A stretch of DNA of 64,000 nucleotides from an uncultured Thermoguttaceae bacterium (lineage in GTDB: Bacteria; Planctomycetota; Planctomycetia; Pirellulales; Thermoguttaceae), in contig CALKER010000009.1 in assembly GCA_938084835.1 (NCBI GenBank), forward strand, positions 212,760-276,759, written 5' to 3'. The position numbers and the translations under genes were made by a program. This document shows positions 1 through 9,075 of the stretch, piece after piece (position 1 is the first letter of the stretch; the number at the start of each line of letters is the position of its first letter). A model generated the notes under the pieces. The model was not told where the DNA came from, ran no database searches, and worked only from the letters and a program-made list of their open reading frames with translations.

Positions 1-1841
1 GAGTCGTACGCGTAGTCCAACGGTACCCCGGGACCCGCCGTGGCCAAGAAAGGACCAGTGACGAGCGAAGCCGTCTCGCTTTTGGCTTTCCCCATGAGTT
101 GGGCAAGGATCTTCTGCCGATCAATCCCGTAGAGTAGTCCTCGGCGGAAAGCGGAACGTCGCATCAAGGGCTTCTGCATATTAGGGAGGAGGCAGTGGAC
201 AAGTGGCAAACCGTAAGGCTCCACAGTTATTCCCGGCAGACCGGTTAAACGCTCCAGCATCCAGGGGGGGACGCGGTCCACCACATCCACTTCCCCCCGA
301 CGGAGGGCCTCGATTGCCGCACCGGCCGAAGGAAAGGACATCTCCACAATTTCGTGAACCTCTTCAGAGCGACCGGCGAAGGAGCTGGGCACCGGTCGAA
401 AAATGGTCTGATTCTCATCGATTTCCGTCAGTCGGTACGGACCCACCCATATTTGGTAGGCCCAGGAGGGAAGGGAGCGGTCTGCACTATCGGTAGATCC
501 ACTCTGCCCGTTACCCATAGCGGTCGTTTGACCGGCGGCAGTGGCAGAAGAGTGGTCTTCGGCCCCCAGGAGCACCAGCGGAGAAAGCGCCAACGGGATC
601 GTCATCACTGCTTCGGGGCGAAGGTGTAAACGGCCCAACTGCAACTCCACCGTATACAAGTCGGGGCAGGATATTTGCCGGATGAACTCCTTTGGCTCCG
701 GGTAGGCCCTGAACGCTTGACCTTGACCACCGGGGAAAAGAAGGGGCACCAGGCGAGGTGCGGTCAACTCTTCGGATTGGGAGGACGGATCGGCAATGCC
801 CGGCCGAAGGCGAATAGTGAGCCGCAATGTGGGCCGATCCCACTCGTGTTCCCCTACGGAACAGATGTACCTGCCTCCTTCCAAACTGGGGCCAGCAAAT
901 TCAAACAAACTCCGTGCTACCAGCCGCATCACCCGGCGCGAAGCCCAATCGACCAACGGCTGCCACCGCCCTTGAGGGAGAGCTTCCGTTACGCCTACCA
1001 CCACGCGAGTGTATTTCCGCTGCAGCTCCTCTTGAAAAACAATGGCCTCCTTTAATTCCGGCCATATTCCCAAGGATCTTCTGACCAGGCGGTGGGCAAG
1101 GGATAAATGGCCTAGCTCGGCTTGTCGACGGGCTTCCTCTAGCTGCGTAGAAGCTCGGCGGACGAGCTCCTCGCGGCCCTTCTGCACCGCGGGATGGCCG
1201 GCAAAGAGCTTCTCTATCCCCCTGAGAAGCGTGTACGCCCCCGCATAGTTTTCCTCCCTGAGGTAAGCGTCCAACTTGGCCCAAACACTTCCTCCGACAG
1301 CCTCGGCCAAACCGGGATAATCACGACGCACCTGGGCCAATTGAAGGAAGATCATCAGGGCGCGATCGTGTTGTTCTCTTGCCTGACACCAGCTTGCTTC
1401 GGAAAACAAAAAGTGATGATACGCCTCGGTCAAGCCGGGCAGGGTCGGATCATTTTCGAGCAGATACATGAAGTAATCGTACGCTTGCTCGAATTTGTTC
1501 TCGTCCACCAATTGCCGAGCCCGCGCCAAAACGAGGTCATGGAAAAGCTCAATCTTCGCCACAGCTGCCCAAGGGACCTCGTAAAGCACGTCCGGTTGGT
1601 CCACCAGACGGAACTGGAGATTGCCCGTGCGAGGCAACGGATCTGGTACACGCCGGTTGGGAAACGGAAGGGGAAGGACCTTAAGCGTTTGGCCTCCGTG
1701 TTCGGCGGCAAGGGTTATCAAATCGTACGCTTCCTGCTCATAGAGAGGTAACTGTTCCTGACATAACCCAGCCCCTTTACAAGCGAAAAGGGAAGCGATA
1801 GTCATCACAGCGACCGCAAGACTGCGTGGCTTTTTAAGCAT
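1..1841 (-). CDS. TPR-fused ABC transporter solute-binding protein (family 5), partial
   Basis: The reading frame is open from an ATG at 1841 down to the left edge, giving about 613 residues with the C-terminus missing. The N-terminus (MLKKPRSLAV...) is a signal peptide. LFAC near residues 18-21 is a near-lipobox, so this may be a lipoprotein. Residues about 90-290 are helical and TPR-like. From about residue 300 the sequence resembles oligopeptide/dipeptide-binding proteins (SBP_bac_5): RLRPGI, then EALRRGEVDVVDRVPPWML and RRGLLYGIDRQKIL, which are typical of that fold's second half. Such proteins bind peptides or similar ligands outside the membrane for an ABC importer, but no permease or ATPase gene is visible. 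It is the last readable gene of a minus-strand train that includes ExbB/ExbD genes. A TPR-SBP fusion suggests a structural or docking role as well as ligand binding (inference). Confidence 0.75.
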   Translation of the reverse strand, partial: MLKKPRSLAVAVMTIASLFACKGAGLCQEQLPLYEQEAYDLITLAAEHGGQTLKVLPLPFPNRRVPDPLPRTGNLQFRLVDQPDVLYEVPWAAVAKIELFHDLVLARARQLVDENKFEQAYDYFMYLLENDPTLPGLTEAYHHFLFSEASWCQAREQHDRALMIFLQLAQVRRDYPGLAEAVGGSVWAKLDAYLREENYAGAYTLLRGIEKLFAGHPAVQKGREELVRRASTQLEEARRQAELGHLSLAHRLVRRSLGIWPELKEAIVFQEELQRKYTRVVVGVTEALPQGRWQPLVDWASRRVMRLVARSLFEFAGPSLEGGRYICSVGEHEWDRPTLRLTIRLRPGIADPSSQSEELTAPRLVPLLFPGGQGQAFRAYPEPKEFIRQISCPDLYTVELQLGRLHLRPEAVMTIPLALSPLVLLGAEDHSSATAAGQTTAMGNGQSGSTDSADRSLPSWAYQIWVGPYRLTEIDENQTIFRPVPSSFAGRSEEVHEIVEMSFPSAGAAIEALRRGEVDVVDRVPPWMLERLTGLPGITVEPYGLPLVHCLLPNMQKPLMRRSAFRRGLLYGIDRQKILAQLMGKAKSETASLVTGPFLATAGPGVPLDYAYD

Positions 1842-2105
1842 AAAGCCATCGCCACCGGCGCCCCGGTGCCACATGCCTCTCAAGAGTATTCTCCACCGAG
1901 TCAACATCTTCTGTTTATTGTTTGCACCCTAAGGGTTATGCATTATTAGTGGGGGAAATCTTTTGGCCCTGACGGCGGCATTTGACGATTCCGGATGCGG
2001 TCCCCCGAACATTCCGTCGGCCTTGCCGAAAGGAGACGTTATCCTCAGGGACCCCGCACTTGGGAGCGACGCTGTCTTGCAGGCCCTTCTTCCAGTTACC
2101 AGGTA

Positions 2106-5100
2106 TTACTCCTGGTCAACAAGGTAAAGGCATCCGTCTTTTCCGCCTACAACCCACCGCCGATCCAGAAGCACCGGCCCGGTTGCTAACGGGGCTTCCA
2201 ATTGCTGCGTCCATTGGACTTGTCCGGAACTCAGATCAACCTCCATAAGCCATCCATCCGCGGTGGCCAAAGTCACCGTGTTATTGATCAGGAAAGGTTT
2301 GCCCACTGGCACGCCATGATTTAATGCGCCTTGCCACAGCGTTTTTCCGCTGTTATCCAAACAGAAAAGCTGCGCCGAATTGGCCACCAGAAGGTATTCG
2401 CTAACCCCGTAAGGTCCCCAGGTTGCTACCTCCCCGAGCTCAAGGTGAATCTGAGGCTTAAGCTCCGGCAACGAAAAACCCACAAGGTTGCCTTCCCGGT
2501 CACACACACTCACCCAGGAACCGCAAGGTGTGAGCTGCGTGGCCAAGGGCGCTGTCCAGCGTGCTTCGGCCTCCAAACGGAAATAGGGCTTCGGCTCGCT
2601 GTGTAGCCTGAGCCGCATCAACCGACCTGAAGTCTCCCCGACGACCACCTCCTCTTGGCCTAGGATTACCGGATTCGTCCACCGTAGAACACCTTCTGCC
2701 GGGTAGGGAAAAGCAAATGGCTCGGCCAATAGTTTCCCGCCTCGGGGGAGGAGCCACAAAAGCTGTCCGGCCTGCGTGCCAAGGATTAGTCCTGGGCCAA
2801 AAGCTGCGGGCACCCCACCCAGGGGCGACTGAAGCAACAACCAGCGAAAACGCGGTACCGGTTCCGCAGGATCGTAAATGGGGAATCGCTGTGCCCCTTG
2901 GGCAAGAACCAGCACCACCTCCCCTCCCGGGAGGGCCAACGCCGTCTGCAGCGGCTCCCGCAACTCAGCCAGTCTCAAAGTGACGTACGGTTCATCAACA
3001 ATCGCAAGCTGGGGAAGCTCCGCCAGTGGCAGACGGAAGAGCGATCCACTTTGGGTCACACAGATCAATGTGCTTCCGTCGGGGGAAACGATAGGCTCGC
3101 TTACCAACGGGACGCCCAGCCGGGTTTCCCACAAAAGCTCGCCATGGTCAACATGAAAAGCACTGACCACTAGGTCCGGCAACCCCCAAACTTTGCGAAT
3201 ATGGCAAAGGATGCCATCCACCGTTGCCAACGGTTGCACCGATACACTGGCTTCGTTGCGGATGGCCCTCGGTTGCAGCGATGCCTTCAACGGCAGCACG
3301 TCGTAACAGCTCAGTTGATAGTCAGCAATCCACACCTGAGCTAACTGAAACAATCCAAACCGCGCGAAGATCAATTTGCGGCCTGGGCTTAATTCGCGTT
3401 CTGCTGGCCCCAGATTGCCCTGCGCCACTTCCCGGAAAGGCCGCTCCGCCTCCCCAACACTGAGCTCGTACACCCACGCCGGTCCTTCCTGGCTGGCCAA
3501 AAACACCCTGGTGCCCGAGACAAGGGGCGGGAGCGCCAGCCGACCCGGCAGGCGTAGCGTCTGCACCGGCACCAGCGGACCCTCCTCCCCATCCTCAATG
3601 CGGAAAACTTCCACATCCGACTGTTTGATGCCCGAGTGAATACCCACTAAAAGGTAGTTTCCCAGAATTACCGGGGGCAGAAGAATCGCCCCAGCCTCAT
3701 GACCCAGATAATAACTCTGAACACATGTTCCCTCCGGCAAACGAATCACATAAAGCGTAGAGTGTTCCGCCGGCTGAAAAAGAAGCCCTAACTTTTCCTC
3801 CACCGCCGGCGTTACTCGAAGTTTCTGCGGAAAACAAATCTCCCTACGCGCTTTCCCGTCCTCACTGTGCAGTTCCAAAAGTTTGCCCCCAGGAAGAGGT
3901 AGCCAAATTCGTCCCCGACCGACGAGCGGCTGGGCCACCGGTGCGTCCTCCAACTTCACCCGCCACCGAAGGGCACCGCTTTGCGCATCCAGGCGTAAAA
4001 GCTCGCGGCGCAGGGCATCAACCAACACGAAGTCGGTTTGACTTCCGCTTTGGATCGGTAACGGCACCGCAGGAAGTTGGTCAGCCGTCAGATGTTCTCC
4101 CACAACACGCCGCCATAACACCTTTCCGCTGCCGGCCTCTATACCGAAAGCCACGCCCTGGTCCATCGCACAAAGGACCTGACCTGGAGCAGCTGCCCCA
4201 TCCTTTGGTTGTCCCCGACAGGCCAAGAGGATGTGCTCAGCCACCGCAGGCCAATCGCTTTCTGCTACCTCCGTCTCCACAAGGCGAACCGTGACAAGTT
4301 GCCGCTCCACCTCAGCGATTTGCCGGCTTACGTCCTCCACGCTTGGATCCCGGGCCAATTGAGGATACTCTCGAACCAGTTGCCGGCGAAGCTCGTGAGC
4401 CTTGCTCACGTCTTGGTTGTCGAGCGCTTGACTGATTTGGTCCAGGGTCTCCCGGAGACGTCCCCCTGCTGCTAGCCGATGCCGCGTAATGGCCAAGGTG
4501 GCCTCGATCTCTGCAAGAAGTGGTCCGGGACGATCCGCGGGGGCTATGTATCGGCTCACAAGGGCCAAGGCTTCCTCGGCGCGGGTTATCAGTTCCGCAT
4601 CCAGCTGCGTTAAGGCCCGTCGGGCAAGCTCGTAAGCAATCCGTGGCAAAAGGGCAATCAATTCCCCCCGTGCCTCATCGCGGAAGGTTTCCTCCCCGCT
4701 AATTTCCGCAAGCACCTCCTGGGCCACCCGCAAGGTCCCTACCCAGTCACTACTACCCTCCACCGCCTGACGCAAGCGACAAAGCCCGCGATGCACCCGG
4801 GCAATCCCCACCCGCGGGTGCCGAGGAAATTTCTCTAAAAACTCCGTGAATCTTGCCACCGCCTGCGTGTACGAGCCCGCCTTGTAATCTTCCTCAGCCA
4901 AGGCAAAAAGTTGGTCGGCCCCCTGGCGCCGCACCGCAAAGAGTAAGGCTACGTTCAGAATTACTAAAAGGATCAGTGCCCCCCCACCTATCAGAAATAG
5001 AGGCGATTCCCAGACATTTCTACGTTTTCGCGGGAGAACCGTTGCTGGCGCTTCCGCCAGAGGCACTGCGAATTCCTCTCCCAAAGGGGCGACCGCCGAG

Positions 5101-5522
5101 TCGATCTCCGACCAAAGCTCATCGTCACTCCGTGGACGAACTTGAGGTTCAGGCCCTTTGCGCGGAGCTGAAGCTGTTGGGGGACGTTTGGCAACAGGCG
5201 TCTCCACATCTAGAGGAGCCAAACCTAACACTTCCCCACCCTCCCGCGAAACCTCCTTGGGCGGAGCCGCGGGGGCGGAGGCAGACGAAGGCTCCTCGAC
5301 TTGTTCTGCTTTCCGCGCAAGTTCCTCTAACAGCCGATCTGCCAAAATACTCGTGAGATAATCCAACTCGATGAGACGGTCGGCCAACCAGCGAGCCGAG
5401 AGGGGTTTTTTCGCCCGTGCGATCTCCTGGTCCCAACGTTGGAGAACGTCGGTAGGCAAAAGATCCCGCTGCCGTAAAAATTCCAAAAATTCCCGAGCGG
5501 TAGGTTGACGGCCAGAAGTCAT
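2106..5522 (-). CDS. Membrane-anchored TPR / PQQ-like beta-propeller protein
   Basis: This 1138-residue protein has four parts. Residues 1-70 are a helical cytoplasmic head with charged residues. Residues 70-170 are a Pro/Ala/Glu-rich linker. One transmembrane helix lies at about 175-197 (LFLIGGGALILLVILNVALL). The rest is a long extracytoplasmic part. It starts with TPR-like helices (AEEDYKAGSYTQAVARFTEF and onwards) and continues from about residue 440 with repeated beta-propeller blades of PQQ type, such as GVAFGIEAGSGKVLWRRVVG, VHVDHGELLWETRLG and MEVDLSSGQVQWTQQLE. Such propellers usually act as scaffolds for envelope assembly; no cofactor site can be assigned. It lies 193 nt downstream of an ExbD gene on the same strand, so it is a plausible load-side partner of the ExbB/ExbD motor (inference). 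The start is the first ATG; no strong ribosome-binding site is seen. Confidence 0.8.
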   Translation of the reverse strand: MTSGRQPTAREFLEFLRQRDLLPTDVLQRWDQEIARAKKPLSARWLADRLIELDYLTSILADRLLEELARKAEQVEEPSSASAPAAPPKEVSREGGEVLGLAPLDVETPVAKRPPTASAPRKGPEPQVRPRSDDELWSEIDSAVAPLGEEFAVPLAEAPATVLPRKRRNVWESPLFLIGGGALILLVILNVALLFAVRRQGADQLFALAEEDYKAGSYTQAVARFTEFLEKFPRHPRVGIARVHRGLCRLRQAVEGSSDWVGTLRVAQEVLAEISGEETFRDEARGELIALLPRIAYELARRALTQLDAELITRAEEALALVSRYIAPADRPGPLLAEIEATLAITRHRLAAGGRLRETLDQISQALDNQDVSKAHELRRQLVREYPQLARDPSVEDVSRQIAEVERQLVTVRLVETEVAESDWPAVAEHILLACRGQPKDGAAAPGQVLCAMDQGVAFGIEAGSGKVLWRRVVGEHLTADQLPAVPLPIQSGSQTDFVLVDALRRELLRLDAQSGALRWRVKLEDAPVAQPLVGRGRIWLPLPGGKLLELHSEDGKARREICFPQKLRVTPAVEEKLGLLFQPAEHSTLYVIRLPEGTCVQSYYLGHEAGAILLPPVILGNYLLVGIHSGIKQSDVEVFRIEDGEEGPLVPVQTLRLPGRLALPPLVSGTRVFLASQEGPAWVYELSVGEAERPFREVAQGNLGPAERELSPGRKLIFARFGLFQLAQVWIADYQLSCYDVLPLKASLQPRAIRNEASVSVQPLATVDGILCHIRKVWGLPDLVVSAFHVDHGELLWETRLGVPLVSEPIVSPDGSTLICVTQSGSLFRLPLAELPQLAIVDEPYVTLRLAELREPLQTALALPGGEVVLVLAQGAQRFPIYDPAEPVPRFRWLLLQSPLGGVPAAFGPGLILGTQAGQLLWLLPRGGKLLAEPFAFPYPAEGVLRWTNPVILGQEEVVVGETSGRLMRLRLHSEPKPYFRLEAEARWTAPLATQLTPCGSWVSVCDREGNLVGFSLPELKPQIHLELGEVATWGPYGVSEYLLVANSAQLFCLDNSGKTLWQGALNHGVPVGKPFLINNTVTLATADGWLMEVDLSSGQVQWTQQLEAPLATGPVLLDRRWVVGGKDGCLYLVDQE

Positions 5523-5715
5523 CGGTCGCTCAAATAAGTGTAGATCACTTTACCCAAAGGATGATACCCATTTTTACGCCGCACGCATCTTGTGATGCCC
5601 CACCCAACATGACAACCACAGTCGGCTTCGAAACTTGGCCCTACTTGCGATATTTTCGGAGGAAAGCGGTCCAGAGCTCCTCTTACGCCGGCACCTACCG
5701 GCGCCGATAGCCGCA

Positions 5716-6480
5716 TCAAAGGGCATCCTCCTCGATGCACGCCAGCCGGATGTTCTCCATTCCGATTGCATTACCGGCATCAAGCACCATGACTACCGTC
5801 TCATGGCGCGCTTCCGGATCCGCAATTACTAGTAGGCTATTGGGTCCTCGTGTTCCCGGCGTGGCTTGACGGGCTTCGCGCAATTTCGCCAAAACCTCCG
5901 GCTGACTTGGAGCTTCCAGGTCATTGACCCACACGGTGTTGTCCCGACTGATTCGCACGATGATGTAATCGCTATCGGTTTCCAACTCTTCAATGGTGCG
6001 TGTCTCGGCGGCTTCCTCCTGGCGATCGGGATTGGGCATCTCCAACGACTTTTGCAAGCTATAAGCGGCTGTCACCATGAAGAAAATCAGAAGGAGGAAG
6101 GTCACATCAACCATAGGAGTCATGTCCATTTCGGCCTCAAGCCGAGGAGCCCGGCGTAGTTCTACGCTGGGCGTAGTTTCCGGCGGCGGAGGGGGTGGAG
6201 GTCCACCGGGTGGGCGTCGCGCTTTTGGCCGCACTTGAGCTACTGGGGGAAAGTCTCGGGGGGCTTGGGGTATCATCCCCGCAACCGTGGAGTCGCTTGC
6301 CCCTGAAGGTTCGCCAATCGATGTGGTCGGCTCGCTCGGGGGTCCCCCGGGGGTAGTCGGCATAGGCACCCGATCCACCACCCCGCAACTGGGGCAACGA
6401 TATGTCCGCCCGGCGTAACGTGCCGTGACGCTTAACGTTCGTCCGCAAGCTGGGCAGGAAAACCGAATTCGGTCCGTCAC
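5716..6480 (-). CDS. ExbD/TolR-family protein with N-terminal zinc ribbon
   Basis: This 254-residue protein combines two modules. Residues about 8-33 contain two CxxC knuckles (SCPACGRTL and YRCPSCG), a likely zinc ribbon. A Pro-rich linker with a run of prolines follows. From about residue 115 comes an ExbD/TolR domain: the transmembrane helix carries the proton-relay aspartate in MDMTPMVDVTFLLLIFFMV, followed by a periplasmic domain ending near ARHETVVMVLDAGNAIGM. ExbD proteins work with an ExbB channel to convert proton flow into periplasmic force. The start is GTG at 6480, and an AAGGGAAGG stretch lies upstream. It is 46 nt from the preceding ExbD gene, so the two are probably co-transcribed. 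A zinc ribbon on the cytoplasmic side is not part of the classical ExbD architecture. Confidence 0.88.
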   Translation of the reverse strand: MTDRIRFSCPACGRTLSVTARYAGRTYRCPSCGVVDRVPMPTTPGGPPSEPTTSIGEPSGASDSTVAGMIPQAPRDFPPVAQVRPKARRPPGGPPPPPPPETTPSVELRRAPRLEAEMDMTPMVDVTFLLLIFFMVTAAYSLQKSLEMPNPDRQEEAAETRTIEELETDSDYIIVRISRDNTVWVNDLEAPSQPEVLAKLREARQATPGTRGPNSLLVIADPEARHETVVMVLDAGNAIGMENIRLACIEEDAL

Positions 6481-6526
6481 CAGAGATCGACCTTCCCTTC
6501 AATGAGCTGGGCGCTTGAGCCCCGCC

Positions 6527-7027
6527 TCAGCGAACTTCCATTACTGCAATATGTAAACGCATGCCGGGTACTTGGCTTGCCGCCAGCGCCACGCGGACCA
6601 CTTCCCCTTCTTTGACGGTCCGCTCCGCTTTAATCAACACCAACGATTTTCCCCGCCGAGCCCCTTCCTCAACCGCCTCAATGATCGCCGCTTCCTGAGC
6701 GTCGATACTATCCGGCAAGGGGGCACCTTTTTTCCCATCACCCAGGTAGACGGCCGGAAGCTTGGCGCCAGGGCGGTCGGCGATCGTAATCACAACCGCA
6801 TCGGCCGGGCCGACTGCCGTCCCGTAACGTGCCGGGGGTAATTCCACGGCCCCTTCCAACGCCGCCGTAGTGCACACAAGAAAGAAAATTAGTAGCAGAA
6901 ACGTCATGTCAATAAGTGGTGTAATGTCCATCTCCGGAGTTTCCCTGACTGGACGTCGGAATGATACCGGCCCATCCTCCTCCGGAAAAACTCCGGCATC
7001 GATTCTTGCAGCAAGATCCTCGTTCAT
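6527..7027 (-). CDS. ExbD/TolR-family biopolymer transport protein
   Basis: From ATG 7027 this is a 166-residue ExbD/TolR-type protein with a short cytoplasmic N-terminus. Its single membrane helix holds the conserved aspartate in MDITPLIDMTFLLLIFFLV. The periplasmic domain ends in AASQVPGMRLHIAVMEVR, as expected for the family (monitoring of small side-chain-rich periplasmic folds). It lies between an ExbB-type gene upstream and a second ExbD downstream, so the cell could build a motor with two different ExbD chains. The start is uncertain. A TTG at 7102, preceded by AGGAAG at good spacing, would add 25 residues (PDFFGGEQW...) that look unlike family members, while ATG 7027 has no clear ribosome-binding site. 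Confidence 0.88.
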   Translation of the reverse strand: MNEDLAARIDAGVFPEEDGPVSFRRPVRETPEMDITPLIDMTFLLLIFFLVCTTAALEGAVELPPARYGTAVGPADAVVITIADRPGAKLPAVYLGDGKKGAPLPDSIDAQEAAIIEAVEEGARRGKSLVLIKAERTVKEGEVVRVALAASQVPGMRLHIAVMEVR

Positions 7028-7284
7028 GACGGAATGAAGGCGCACGAAAGATCCAAAAACGCACCAAATATCCCACTGCTCACCACCGAAGAAATCCGGC
7101 AAGTCTTCCTACACATGACCAACCGAAATTCACAAGCGCACTCCACGTGATGAGGCGCCAGTTTTGATCCTGTCACTCCTGGTTTTCCTTATTGGCGATG
7201 CTGACTGGGGTCCACTCAAGGCCGACACGGCACGCGGCCAACCGACGAAGCAGTCCAAAGCTGCGCGTGTTCCTGCGACCGCTG

Positions 7285-7935
7285 TCACAGTCGGACGGCC
7301 GCTTCCCGCGGAGCCTGCCGGATCATCTCCAAAAAACGACTTAGACCGTAGCTGACCAAATCTTCCAATTTGCGGATTCGTACATTAATGGTGGCCGTCG
7401 CCAAAACCAACGGAATGGCAATAGCCAAGCCAATGGCCGTGGTGATAAGCGCAAGACTGATATCATTAGCCAGCAGGTTGGGTTCCACATTTCGTTGAAC
7501 CGCAAGCTTGCTGAAGGCCCCCATCATTCCGACCACTGTGCCAAAAAGGCCGAGCATGGGTGCCGCTTTGATCACGGTGGCCACCCAACTAAGGCGGTAT
7601 TCGAGGTCGGCCAGTACATCGCGCTGGAACCTGTCGATCAGCAAGGCTCGCACGCGTGAATAGCCTAAATGGAGATTATCGATTCCCATGAGCACCAACT
7701 GCGGTAACGCCCGCGGACTGGCTTCGCACAATGCCCGAACCCCATCCCAATTCCCGTGAGCCACCAATTCTTCCAACTGATCGAGGAAGGCTTCCTGCTC
7801 ACTCTCGCTACGAAAGCGTACCCGCGCAACGCGTCGCCACACCATCACCACACAAAATGCCCCCCAAAGGGCCACGAGGGCAAGGGCACAGTAATCCACA
7901 ATGCCAGCAACATATGTGATCGCTGTGATGTCCAT
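7285..7935 (-). CDS. MotA/TolQ/ExbB-type proton channel protein
   Basis: This 216-residue inner-membrane protein has the TolQ/ExbB plan. Helix 1 is near residues 9-32 (VDYCALALVALWGAFCVVMVW). A cytoplasmic segment of about 80 residues follows. The two channel helices contain the family signatures PMLGLFGTVVGMMGAF and SLALITTAIGLAIAIPLVLA. It would form the proton-conducting stator of an ExbB-ExbD or TolQ-TolR complex. The two ExbD genes lie directly downstream on the same strand, which supports one functional unit. ATG 7935 is preceded by AGGTGG at short spacing. The family is sure; which member (ExbB, TolQ or a planctomycete-specific branch) cannot be decided, and no tonB, tolA or pal gene is in the window. 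Confidence 0.92.
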   Translation of the reverse strand: MDITAITYVAGIVDYCALALVALWGAFCVVMVWRRVARVRFRSESEQEAFLDQLEELVAHGNWDGVRALCEASPRALPQLVLMGIDNLHLGYSRVRALLIDRFQRDVLADLEYRLSWVATVIKAAPMLGLFGTVVGMMGAFSKLAVQRNVEPNLLANDISLALITTAIGLAIAIPLVLATATINVRIRKLEDLVSYGLSRFLEMIRQAPREAAVRL

Positions 7936-8069
7936 CGGCCACCTAATCCCCTAGAAAACGCCTTTCAACGAAAGCCTAATCACGCTCCCACATTACCCGC
8001 AACCATGCTTAGGTCGGAAGAAGCCAGGCACTTGTTCCTCTACCACCAAGCCCCGCCCCCTCCAGAGAA

Positions 8070-8954
8070 TTACCGCAGGACTTGGTCCACAACCATGAAG
8101 CGGAATCCGCCCCCCTGCGGCACAACAGCAAAGTAAGTGGTGCGAACGCGGTCGTACCGCGGTCCCGCTCGTGCTCTTTCCATCTCGGCCAGCTGAGCCT
8201 CCACTTCCGGAGGCAAGAACTTCAAAATCAGTCGATCGCCTGGATCAACCCCTGCCCGGCGGAGGAGTTCGCGGTCGGCCTCAATCAGGGATCCCCGCCG
8301 CCAGGTGAGGTAGTAGCGTTTTTCCTGATCCGCAGGACCAACGCGGGTATCAGGTTTGGGCTTACTGAGGTTATAGACATAAAGCACCCGATTATCAGGG
8401 AGCAACACGCCAAGCTCGATTTTAAAAAAGTCCAGAGCCCGGGCATAAGATTCTAAAGTATTACCCTCGGGGAAGCGGACCTCCCAGTGACGCCGCCGGC
8501 CGCCGCCTGTGCCCACACCTACCCCGGTGGCATCTCCGGGACCGGTCGACCCACCACGACCAGCCACTTCACTTTCGCTACGCAGGGGGTCTTCCAACTC
8601 CGCCAACCGCTCGGCTATAGCCTCGGCCACCGTGGCAAGTGTTTTCTCCAGTAAAGGCTCTTCGATGTCGCTGGTGAACCCAAGTTCCTCTGCCGGCGGC
8701 TGATCGATTTCCATTCCCCCTGCTAGCCCTCCTTCACCTGTTCCCAATTCCTGCATCATCACCGGCACTGCCACCTGGGTGGCAAAGATGCGGCCACTAA
8801 TCCACAAGATCAGCAGAATCACTGCGCACATGCCTACTAAAACTAGCAGGCTGACAATCCAGCTAGTCACCCGCTCGTAGGCGGATACCTGTAGGCCATA
8901 GCCCACGGGCACCCGGCCCGAGGCCTTCAATTTAGGACGCGTGCGCGGGTGCAT
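8070..8954 (-). CDS. Single-TM envelope protein of unknown function
   Basis: I do not recognise this 294-residue protein as a named family. Residues about 30-58 form a strong transmembrane helix (SWIVSLLVLVGMCAVILLILW), so residues 1-30, rich in Arg and Lys, are cytoplasmic and the remainder periplasmic. A Gly-rich linker (residues about 125-155, GGSTGPGDATGVGVGTGGG) connects to a compact C-terminal domain that begins HWEVRFPEG and ends FRFMVVDQVLR. It lies between the toroid/HEAT gene and the ExbB-type channel, all on the same strand with gaps of about 120-135 nt. By position and topology (short cytoplasmic head, one helix, flexible linker, folded periplasmic end) it could play the role TonB or TolA plays in other systems. 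That is inference; there is no sequence match I can point to. Confidence 0.75.
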   Translation of the reverse strand: MHPRTRPKLKASGRVPVGYGLQVSAYERVTSWIVSLLVLVGMCAVILLILWISGRIFATQVAVPVMMQELGTGEGGLAGGMEIDQPPAEELGFTSDIEEPLLEKTLATVAEAIAERLAELEDPLRSESEVAGRGGSTGPGDATGVGVGTGGGRRRHWEVRFPEGNTLESYARALDFFKIELGVLLPDNRVLYVYNLSKPKPDTRVGPADQEKRYYLTWRRGSLIEADRELLRRAGVDPGDRLILKFLPPEVEAQLAEMERARAGPRYDRVRTTYFAVVPQGGGFRFMVVDQVLR

Positions 8955-9075
8955 GACGCAAATCTCTCACCTCCGGTTGACGATCAGGCCAACATCTCCC
9001 AGGACCAGTCACGGAGCCTTTAGTTGAGATCTTTTCTCAAGTCAAACCCCGCTAGTACCGCCTTTTTGCCCCCGA

